A stretch of DNA of 64,000 nt, taken from positions 28,235,629 through 28,299,628 of the forward strand of contig OW387147.1 in assembly GCA_936440205.1 (NCBI GenBank), read 5' to 3'. The number at the start of each line of letters is the position of its first letter. Position 1 is the stretch's first letter. Under the pieces are notes generated by a model, which saw only the letters and a program-made list of their open reading frames with translations, was not told the origin of the DNA and ran no database searches. A program made the translations under genes and the position numbers. The stretch comes from Lepidonotus clava. Taxonomy: Eukaryota > Annelida > Polychaeta > Phyllodocida > Polynoidae. Positions 13,401 to 25,400 of the stretch are shown here, in pieces.

Positions 13401-16400
13401 TAGTACGCGTAGTTTGAAATTATACAAGCTTATTGAATTGCAAATTGATATATTATCCAGTCGTGTAATAGTCAGGCTTATGTACAAATATAAAAAATGA
13501 ATATATATGTCATAAATAATGTACACGATAAGTAGGTAGCTTGTAAAGACTGCCGAACTGATGATCCACATGATTTACATTAATGATAAAAAGTAAGGCA
13601 TTGTGCATTTGCATGGAATAAAACATTTGTGATATCTACTGACGTGTGTACATATTACAAGTGTGAATCTTGACCAGTCTAGACACACACAAACCCTTGC
13701 ATAAAGCTAGGCCACGCTGACTTTACACTTTGTTTACAGAAAAGAATGTACCCATGGGCTATTCTGATTAGTCAAGATATCAAAATAACAGTATGCTTTT
13801 GAGCAGTTTTGATAGTATTACCAAAGTTATACCAGTGATACTGGCTAAGATTTATTGGCTGTTTCACATTTCATATTCTGTATAGTTTCCAATAAATTCT
13901 AAGTTACCAAATTATTTCAAATTAGAAAAAAAAAAAAAGGGAAAAGTCAAGTGGCCTAGCTACCTGAAAGTGTGCATTTCTCGTTTTGTTGTTGATTTCC
14001 TGTTTCCTTTTGCCTGATGTTGTGGCTGTGTTTGTGACACCTTGGCTTGTACGTGTAGTGGAAACCGTTACCATGGCAACTGAGGTGGTTGTTAAGGACG
14101 TCGGACTCACCCAAAGTCCGCCTATGCCTCAGGACACGGAAGGTAGGTTTACTTATGAGAAGCAAAGGGCGATCATTTTTAAATTAAATGGGAGGTTCTT
14201 ATACATTACATAACAGGGACACTTTGTCACTTGGGGAGAGAGGGAGGCATGTATTGAACTTGAATGTATTTTTTGTTCATGGTACCCTGATTGTCATGAA
14301 TGTCAGTTATATGTTTTCGATTTTAACAGGACATATTTTAGTTCTGACTAAAGTTCTTTCCGACAATTTATCTTATGATAAACAAGTACGCAGCACGAAT
14401 TTATTTTTCAAATGTTACTACCAGGAAGATTTATCACTGAATAAGTAGCATGTTTGTGAAACTTGCAATGTCTTTATCTTTTTTGGTCAGCTAAGACATA
14501 GTATACCGCTATTTACTGAGATCTGAGCTGCATGTTACGTTGAAAGGTTTTGACTGTATATGTTTCCTCAAATCATACGTAGTGTGTGTTCCCATCGACT
14601 CGGGTGGAACGTGCGTCAGTTAAACTCAAGTCTTGGCACTAGATAAACTAGCAATGTGTGCATGTGGCATGCGCATTTTATTTCGTGTCTATGGTGCTGA
14701 AAAACTGTGTTTATATGTAAATCTCCGAATATACTTAAGGCTATTTTGTAAATTTAAAACCTAGCACCTAAGTGAAATGTAAAACGATCGTCAAAAAAGT
14801 CGAAATAAATTATTTTCAAACCAGAGAAGTATAAATTAAACGTGCTATATAGTTGTCTCTCAACAAAAAGATGTAACTCGTGTGTGTGTTATTCTTGAGA
14901 TTGGTATTGACAAGAAAACTATTTCATTCTGCCGTGTAGTTCGCAAACGTCCCGGTAGGTGGAGAACTGTACGGTACCTTCACTCTGTGTGGCTCCATGT
15001 TTCTCCTTACTTATGTACTGAACAAATGAAGCATCCAGTTTATCTGTGACTGTTTATTTTGAACAAGGTTATATTTATTTTGTGGATCAGGTGCCTCCTC
15101 CCCTCTCCTGCCCCAAAATGTTGATCAGCATATTTGAGTAGCCCCAAAATAATACAGTTTTAATGAAACCAGTTGTTTGATATCCAATTTATTTTATTTC
15201 GGATTTTATTGGAACCATGTTAGCAAGTCCAAATTACCTCATGTGGTTATAAACATTCGCTATGTTCCATTTGCCCAGCCCTAAGTTTCCGCATAAGTTG
15301 TTTAGTGGTCCCCATTCTTTGATTTGTAGAATCAAATCATTATGTATTTGAAATCGCAGCCCTTCCCTGCTTACTTCAACTCATTCACCTCTATCTCAAC
15401 TGTTTGATACTGTGTTGAGAAAAGCTCAAAACATCAATAGAAACTAAGATTTTGTTTATATTTCTAGTAAACAGTATGTTTCCTTTGGTCACGATTGGCC
15501 TCAAATGATTTCTAGTTATAGATATATCATTTTGAACATATCCTATTTACATTGTCGTTGTCATTCTATTCAACCTCTCTGTCCGCTAAAGGAGTATCTC
15601 AGAACAGATGTCTTTAGATAAAGCTTTCATTCATTTTTTAAATGTCTCTACGACCGTCTTTTTGACGTCTCTTTTTACCATAGTCATAGTTAAGGACGTG
15701 TGAATTACAAGAGATGTTCGGTACAAGCAGAGATAAAGCAATATCAGCAAAACATCATTTTGATTTATAACTGAAGAAGCTGCATTATCCTTCAAAGTAC
15801 GAAGTTATCCATTAGGGTTTAGGGTACGGACTTCAGAGCCTGTTGGAGATTTATAAGTTAAGAACTTAACCCAGTTAACCAGGACAATCCGTGTTAGGGG
15901 TAATACTATCAATTCTCTTGATTCCACAACAAAATAAATTCGCTAGAAATAATCCCAGTTGTTCAACCAAGGTCCAGCTGCTCTTCAACTTTCCCCATTA
16001 ATGTGAGTTACTCAGTGAGCTGCTCCTTCTGCCCACAGGCCTTCTCCACGAGGTGCAGAAGCTGATGGAGGAGAAGCGTGACATCCAGCGACAGGCCGAG
16101 AAGGACCGCGAGACGTATGAGGGCAGCCGTCAGGAGCTAGAACAGATGGTCGAAGAACAACAGGTACAGAATGCCATTATGAAATACATATTGTCATAAA
16201 CCAAATAATTATACAGCAGTGAAAAATGGTTTGTCTCAAAGCAATGGTTTATTCAGAGTAATTGTTTTGTTTTATATGTTCTGTGAGGCAATGCTATACG
16301 TTAGCCCATAGTTATAGCTGTGAGTGGCCCAGTCAGAAAAAACTAAATAAATTGTCATCTCTTTGTTTTTCCTTACGGAATAATAGAATATAAATCCTGT

Positions 16401-19400
16401 AATGTTTAGCTGCTGTAGTCGTATATGACTTCAATAAAGTAAGCGTAAGCATTGGCAAAATTTGTTCGTTAAATTCATCCAGTATCCATACCCCTATTGC
16501 AGTGTTCCCTCCTACAAAATTCCTCATTTACGGTTTCACAGATCACATTCGAGGACCAGCTGGAGCAGAAGAAATTGGAGCTGGACGACATGCAGCACAA
16601 GGTGGACGTCCTGGAGAAGAAGAGCAAGTCCAACAACCTCTTCTTGGAGGTAAGGCGACACTCCTTATACCACGAGAACTGGGCTCAGGCATTGTGGATA
16701 GTAGCGAAATGAGTTGTTTTAGTAGAGCTTAAGTTAGAGGGTGTTTTGTTTACACCTAATTTCTGGGTTGTGTAGGAAGTCGTTATGGCCTTATATTTGT
16801 TTCAGTTAAAAAGTATGTATCAGTACAATGTATTATAAAAAGCACTTTCTTATGTGTCCTAATCAGGTATAAAACATGAGATTAGAAAAAGTGGCTGTGG
16901 CTAGAAGTTGTAAAACAGGTTTCCATGAGGAGTTACATAAAAGGCTAGATTGAAGAACTCCTTAAAAAATGATCAGTCAGGAATCCTACTAAAGTCATTG
17001 GTGAGCGTTAATACCAGTTCCCAGAGAGCCAATAAGTGACACTTGTTGTCGTGGAATGCCGAGACTTTCATTCGTTGCGTCACCGAAAACCAACAGTGTA
17101 GCTAAACAAATAGGTGAGAATGGATGGGGGCCTCATAACATGAGGCTTTAGAGGTCGGCTGTCAAAGAGAAGTGAACGGCCTCAGGGCATGTTGTCTTTG
17201 GGTCTCAGTGAGGAGAACCAATGACCTCCTGGGAGCCTACGCTATTACGGATTAGGCCTTACTACTTTCCTGGAAAATTACAGGGGGCTACTGTGCTCTG
17301 AAAAGTTTACCCGCGTCTTCATTTAAAAGAAGCAAGGAACATAGCCATGACCTGGTAGTAGAAGTTTAGATAAGGGAAGAACGAACCACGTTTGATGGTT
17401 CTGGGATCAGATATTATGAATGTTTAGAAATATATTTGAAGTGTTTGGATTCATATTTCATATACGTCAGGAACCCTGAAGAAGACTGTCATAAGTCGAA
17501 ACATGTCGGTTTGATAAAATATTTTCGACACTTGTCAACAGTCATCAACTCCACTCTCCGTATTTGTTTGGTATAGTTCTACTATATCAATTTTGATATT
17601 TCATATGTATACAAAAATAATTTTTAAAAAAAACGTCAAAAGAAGCTTTTCTTATGGTCAGCGTTATGTAGAATCCTCTTTCTAAGGTGGTATTGTTGCT
17701 GGTAAGATTAACTTCAATGGAGTGTCCCCCCTCTCACCTGTGGCCTTGGATCCCACCTCGGCCTGTGATTATTTACTTAACACTGCGGCCTCATCAAAAA
17801 CACAAGGCTTAGCACGGTCAGCCCAACCTCTCAGAAAAGATTGAACATACCAGATTACATGAACAGATGTGTTTGCTAGCACCTTTCTCTATGACAATTA
17901 CACTGAAACAGATGGGGATTATTCTGGAAAAAAAGAAACCTGCGGTGTCGTATCACTTTTCTTTTGGATGTAAAAACTATCCAAATTTGTTGGGGATTAA
18001 GTGATCAGGAGCTATTTGATATTGCCTTAACCTCTGGTAGGCCACAAGGTGAGAGGCAGTTGTTTGAATGTTGACTTAGCTCTTCTGAACCCTCATTGGT
18101 AGCAGCGGCCCTGTCATTGCTACTCGCACCTTGGACCGCGCCACCGTTAACAGCAACAGCCATCGACAAATGTTAGGAGTTTGCTTACTCGAAAGATGCT
18201 TTATCAATATCAGGCATTCTCTGTGTAGATGGGCTTCAAAGATTTATATAGACATATGCCGTGTTTCAAGCATTTTATCGATTGAAACTTTCTCGTGAAT
18301 ATCTAGCTGGATTTGTGGTGATTCTCCACTCAAGCTCCAAATACGGATCTAATTGATACCTCGGATTATGTGGCCATCCAAAGGACGTTGTTTCTTAGTA
18401 TCAGTGGATTCACACCAAAGTACAATGAGCTAATAGTTACATGTCACCTAGATGATTGCTTGTTAGTTTTCTAATCTTACAACATGGATATACAAATACA
18501 AGCCTTAGCCTGGGTACAAGAGAAGGCTGACTTCAAACAGAGACTCTTAGGTCTCCAGAGTAACGCAGCTTATGCATCAGCTATTAATCAACATAAGAAA
18601 TCAGAGAGAACAAAAAATGGCAAAAATAAGCATATTGCTCCAGGACTTCGCGATGGAAAAGTGAGTCCGAGAATAGACGTTGACTATCAGTTTCCAAAAA
18701 GAACTGAGATATGCAATAGTAAAAGTGTCCAGTCGTTAGCTCCCGTAGATCCTGTTCTTGGGTCGTGTCTGTCGGATTCTGTAGTCACAGAAAGTCAGGT
18801 TTCAGGGTTTGAGTCTCAAGACAGCAGCGATCCCTGTGACTTGAATGATGTCACAATTGAGCTTTGGCCCGAGTTCTGTCACCGTATTAATACATGTTCC
18901 ACCAGAGAAGACTTCACAAACTCCAGACCCCATAGCCCACTATACCTACCAACCAATAACAAAGGATCTACACTTCCAAAAACAGACGTTGATGCTCCCG
19001 CTAACAAGAAAGCGCTAGATTCTGGTAGCCATGAAGGGGACATGAATGAAAATGGAAATCAGATGAAGTTTGATAATACGTACGTTGTAGTTCCCAATGG
19101 CCATCTATCTGGAACTGTTGTCAATAAGTGTATGCCATTTGCTAATCACTCGAAGAGGGAAGATAACTTAGATAACCAGGTCAGTAGATTGGGTAATGAA
19201 CGTAAAGGTCAGATACGTGATGAGTGGGGGCAGTCGTTGGAAACAGACCATAGCGGTACCTCGGGGAGTTCTAAACATTCTCCCAGACATTCCGGAGATT
19301 ATTATGATGAAACCAATGAACCCAGTGATCCAGAAGACGAGTTCTATGTGGTCATTCTGTATCCCAACACTAAGGCTAAAGTTTCTCTGACGACTGAGTC

Positions 19401-22400
19401 GAACAAGAGCACCAACACAGGATCTTCACTTCTGACTAAGTCAGATAACTCAGTTGATAATCTGGAATCTGACAATCAGAGTATGAAATCTGTGAATTTC
19501 TGGACACTTCACGAAGGACCAGAGCCTATATTGAATACCGAAGGTGGAAATCATTATGAATCTTTGAAGGACGTTATAGAACCTTCTGAGGTAGAATCAA
19601 CTGAGGTAACCGAAAGCGAGGAGTTTGCGCCATGTCAATGGGAATGGTATTATGCTGATTCAAACCCGGAAGAAAAATTCCATGGTATAATCAAGGATGC
19701 AAGAGAGGATTATCATAGTTCAAGATTCGTCCATGAAGTCTGGAAACTGTGCCATTTAGATGAGAATGAGTTAGAATCTAATTCTGACCCCAAAAGCCAA
19801 GCTGGGACCGAGTTCACGGAAAAAAGTGAGAGTAGCTCCCAGGGTCCGACTTATGAGTGGATCTCAGAGGTTCCTTCAGATCTTGAACCCCTGGATTCTG
19901 ACTTAGACATTGACTCGAGTGTTTCACTCTGTGAGAGTTTGAACCTGTCTCTGGAGGACAATGAAGATGGCTGGTTTAATAACATGCTGGTTGATGAGGA
20001 CGACATTAACATGATCGACCCTAAAAACACCGATAATGGGATCACATTAGCTGACTGTATGATGCAAATGAAGTGGAATGGGTATGATAAACAAGCAAGG
20101 AATTTAAAGGTGATTTGCAAAAGTCCATAGATCTATGTGAATTAACATACCGGTACTAGTAAAATGTTTGACAAAACATTAACCAAAGGGTTGTAAAATG
20201 TACCTTCCCACTAAGAGGCCCTTCATCATAATGTTTGTGCTTGTGTGGTACCATGATATTCTGAGTAGCTATAAAGCATTTCATATTACAAAGATCTACA
20301 ACCATCACAAAAACAGTACCCGCTCGTAATTACTACTTGAAGGTACGTGTCCCCAAGTGCAATGTATCGGAGTACATTGTTTATCTGCCAAAGGAGATAG
20401 GGATCATTACACTAACTCCTGGTGAAATCAGGCTGATTTGAAAATGGAATTACTTTTCTTTATTTCCTACCGTCTTCTTTGCTAAACAACACTGGACTTA
20501 AACCCGCTGTAAACATAAATGATTTTTTTCGACTTGCAGGAACAAACCCTGGAGAGGGAACAGGAGCGGGAGGAGTTCCAACGGGAGGTGACAAGACTTA
20601 AAGCTCTGATCAAAGACAAGGAGAAGAGTGAGAACGCCGAGCACCGCCTTCACAGAGAGGTGAGGGAGCCTTTAACAATCTCAAACTAGTGGGAGAATAG
20701 GGGGACTTTACTAGTGGTTGAGTGATTTTTTTATTTGTTAGACGTGCCGCAGTAGAGAGTGCATTTTGCATGAAACCAAGAGAGTGTGCAATGTTACTAG
20801 ATTTCAGGGATGTTTTTGTTATTTAGTTAACGGGATAAAGCAGAAAAGTGCTAATACTCACTGCGTGTTAGACCCCGTGTGTTCTTAGACTAATACACAC
20901 AATTGTTGCTTAATTCCCATACCTGTGTGTCCGTGAGAACTGTATCCTCGATCCTTTTGACCTGAATTAATGTTTAGTGAGATATTACTGAAATACAATG
21001 TACAATGAGATAGAATATATGTTTCCGACAGCCTTATGATGAGGATGAGTTCACCTATGATGAACTGCGAGACTGGGTGAGAATTTGTCGTTCAGTATTC
21101 CAAGTTTAAATTTTATAATGATAAGAACTAGCCATATTAAACATTTGAACATTGTTCTTTCCATTTTGTTAAGTTAGTTTCATATTTAATGTTCATTTTA
21201 ACATTTCAACGTTTCTAGCTCAAGGATACAACGTTGAATCTTTTCCAGCTCTTTTACTCTGGGACTCATGTTGGAGTTTGATTTTGATTTTTGTTTTCTA
21301 AACAGAACTCGTCTAAGGTTTGCCCTTTTCTGAAACCTTTTTTTCCAAAAGCAGCTTTATTCCATTACTTTATGGTGGCGGATGATAAAGATGCCAATTG
21401 GTCACCGCCAAAAAATCCTATCTAAGTATCCTGGCAAAATATATATCTCCCCTTTAATTAACTGTAATTTACTTGTCCTTAAACCCTCATCCTTCACCTT
21501 TCCTGCATGCATCCTCGTTCACGAACTAATAAAAACCTCTTAAAGCTTAATCTTCCTTTCACAGTGCCCTCTCAAATGATAAAAATATAATGATACACAG
21601 ATTATTTAGATATGAATATGTAAATATAATTAAAAAACGTATAGTGCATATTAACACGAGGGAAATGTTACTTAACTTGTATGGTTTAATGGTCACAAAT
21701 AGTTTTAGTTTCACATAGAATAGGCCATGCCATATTAAACGATGAATTTAATCAGAACACATATAGATTTAAGATCCTTTAGTCAATTTAGTTAAAGTTA
21801 ATGTAAAATTATTGAATGTAGGTTCATAAAATATATTATATTAATAAATTAATATAACCTATATCTAATTATCGTTGTTTCACAAGATTCACCTGCAGTT
21901 TATCTAATTTTCGAACCACATAAATCAAGATGTTACTCTATCATGGGGCAATAATGGTTTCTGAAGGAATGGTGTCTACTAATCATAGCATGACTTTTAT
22001 TGGTAAAGGCGTCCTGGTAATAGCACGATATCCCCTTGAACGCACGAGTATATACATGTGTAATGTGAACATTTATGATGAAGAATTAAACGTAATGAAA
22101 AGAAATATGACTGAACTACCAAAAACTAAGGGTATATGACTAGGTAATTCTCTTATAAAAGCACCATTGTTTAGGCAAGGCGAAATATTAAATATCGTTT
22201 GGAACTGTTCTGATATGTATCTCCCCAATCATAACTAGTTTGCCAATAGAGTTAAAGCATCATTTTCTTCATTCTTCTCATCCCGACCTTTCACCATTAC
22301 CCCCCAGTAAACCCATACCATTTACTCAGTTACTTCCTACAGCGTGAAAAGATGGATGAAGAGGTATAACAAGCAAATACCGGTTCAGAGTTTCCTTAAA

Positions 22401-25400
22401 ATTAGTTACAAAAATTTCACAATCTAAGGGGGGAAATTCCACACACGGCTTTCAGTGGAAGTATAACCCATACCCTGCTCAATAGCTCCATACGTATAGC
22501 AGTGAGTAACTCGGTGTATTGCTCACGTAGGTGGCCGAGCTGGAGGACCAGCTGGCCGAGCGGGTCAACCTCCACAACCAGGCCTTGATACGTAAGGAGG
22601 AGGTGGAGCGGGAGCTGGCCAACCAGGAGGCCAACGTCAAGTCCCTCCAGGAGATGATCCGCCAGCTGGAGGAGGAGCTGGAGGCCAAGACCATCGAGGA
22701 GCGCCAGGTCCGGGAGGTAAGAGCAATGCTTGTTTTATCAATTTTGTAAGCTATAAGAATATGCGCTTCTCCCTAATTATCTTTTAGTATATGGACCACA
22801 TCTTCACATAAAAACCCACTGTGTGTGATATCATTGTTCATGACTGATACATTCTAATTCCCTTTTGGCGTTTTTGATAAAAGATGTGCAATACACTTGC
22901 TGAAACTGTGCTCAAATTAAAAAAAAACAACAACAAAAAACCAGCGAAAAAACACTTCGTGTTGAACACAAATTTGTTCTCTATCTGGAAGGACCACCCA
23001 CATAACCTAAAATAGATCCTTTAAATCTGCATCAAGTGTCACGTGTTCATAGATATACGAGTCAGCACATTGCAACACTCATAATATCTGGACAACGTAT
23101 GAGAATCCCCAACAAAACTCAAGAACCCCTTACTTTGCCTCAGAAAATGGAGAAGCTGGAGGCGGACCTGATGCGGCAACAGGAGGCGCGGGAAGAGCTG
23201 ACCGTGGAGCTGAAGAAGTCGGTGCGGCAGGACGAACTGGCGCGACTCGTGGGCGACCTGGAGTCACAGCTACAGACCATCCAGAAGTCGGAGAAGCTGG
23301 CTTCAGAGAAGATCCACCAGAAGGACGAGGAGCTGAGGAACATGAAGACCATGGAGGAGGTGGGTGTGCTGGGGTGAAACGGTGGACTAAAGGTTATAGG
23401 TAGAATGCTTTTCAGCTTGTGACATTCAAATATAGTTGTGTTTTTAAACCTTTGTGAAGAGACACTTAGATGGTAAAGACAACAACTTGTCGCTGCAATT
23501 GGAAAAAAGTGATAACCGTGGCAGTTAGGAAGTCAGAATAACAAAAAGGAATTTGGATGAAAATTCTTCTTTTTTAGAGTGACGATTTTCACCAGAGAAT
23601 GAATATATATAACAATGAGTACCTATATGTTGTTATTTTCAAAGCAGTAAAACATTGATTCAGAGTGATATCATAAATACCATATTCATTTGAAATTTAA
23701 TGTGTCAGTAACACCAATTTTTTACAAGATAACTTTAAAGGATCCGACCAAATGTGACAGTTATGAAATACCTCTGATTCTTAACCATTCTTCAGGAGTT
23801 GCAGCACGACAAGTCGTCGCTGCAGCAGCAGGTGAACAGTCAGCTGACAGAGCTGTCCACGCTCCGTACCCAGATGGAGGAGATGAAGTTGAACGCTGCG
23901 CGCCAGGACTCGGCCAATGCCGCGCAGGAGGAGCTCAAGCGGCTTCTACGCGAAGAGCAGAACGCACTAGAAAACAAAGAACGCGAGGTGAGAATGAGTA
24001 TCATGTGTTCATTGAAATAAGATTGTAAATACGTTGGAACCAAAATTGCTTATAATTTGAAAGCCACTTCTCGTTAAGAGTAAACTTAGTTATTGACTTC
24101 CTTAATTTTTGTTGTAAGTAGGAAAGGACCAGGATCCCGTAATATGAAACGTCGACATATTTTATTTTTTAAGAAATCGCTCCAAATATAAGAAATAACC
24201 TATCAAAAGTCTCGCCTCTCTTGTCGTATCAGTGTCATATACTTGTATATTTTAAAGACATAACTAACTTATTTTACACTTATCCTTTCCAGATCCACGA
24301 CCTGGAGAGCCAGCTGGATACGGTGCGTCGTGAGCTGCTCGACAAGACGGAGCTGGTCCAACAACTGGAGGCACAGCTGGAGGTGAGCGAGACGGAGCGG
24401 CGCCACCAGCTGGCCGAGAACACACGTCGTACGGCTCAGCTGAACGACGAGAACAACGCCCTGCAGGTGAGGCACTGCTACTTTTGAGAATTCTCATGAT
24501 TTGTTGGTGGCCTGGCAGTTTTAAGAAAACTGACTAATATTTTTCTTGTTCGCCTTACTCGATAATTTTAAAATTCTGGTTAATGATGATAAATCTAGCC
24601 AGATATGGAAGTATATTTTGTGAAATGAATGACCATACTGTAGGCAATGGCTCAGAAATAACTAAAGATTGTCTTTCAGAAATGTTTTTTTTATATTAGA
24701 TATTTAAATTTTTGGTTTGTAATAAAAAAAATGTTGTGTGCAAGACTACGCAATACGATACGACAAGGGACATAAACGATAACTTATTGTAATTTACAAT
24801 GGTGCCAATTTATCTATATAGAAATACAAAATATGGTCGTCTGTAAAAGTATCAACATTGTGTTGACTGCGTCATTATAGCAACAAAAGGAGAAGAATGA
24901 GGAACTGGAGGTTTGTGAGAATCCTACTCCACCCTTTAGCATTGCATACGTATAGGTTCGTGGAACACAGAAAGTGATGTGATACATCAAGGATTGAAAT
25001 ACCAGAACAACTACCAAATCTGTTTGACTATCTTGGAATTTCTATTATAATAGTACTCTAATGTGATACCTATGACTATTTTTTGTATATGTTATATGAC
25101 CTTTAAGAGGGGGGGGGGGGGAGAGAAAAGTATATCTTTTAAAAAAGAATGATTTAGGATTAGGCAATGTTTTTGAGTGCCCTTTACACATTCTCAATCC
25201 TTGATGTACATAGGAGCGTATCCGTGTTCTTTGTACAACAGTGGTTGTGGGATTTTGTCCTTAGTGCTGGCCTGAAATTTAGACCATTAGGACGCATCAC
25301 TGCCCTATTTACAATACGGGATAGGGTGTATGTGCTTGCCAGTTTTCCCCGTTGGTTGTAAGAGCATCTTCTATTTCAGGATATCTCTGCTTTAAATCGA

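Noticed and set aside
13311-13571. 86-codon minus-strand ORF rich in Ile and Tyr
   Set aside because: A chance open frame in AT-rich intron with no supporting signal.
21930-22139. 69-codon plus-strand ORF in intron 16
   Set aside because: AT-rich, no donor in the required phase, low-quality composition; probably chance.
22479-24497. Open frames on the minus strand opposite exons 18-21 (Ser/Arg-rich or Leu-rich)
   Set aside because: They mirror GC-rich coiled-coil exons. GAG/CTG/CAG codons read backwards give long Ser, Leu and Arg frames. No splice sites or start signals of their own.
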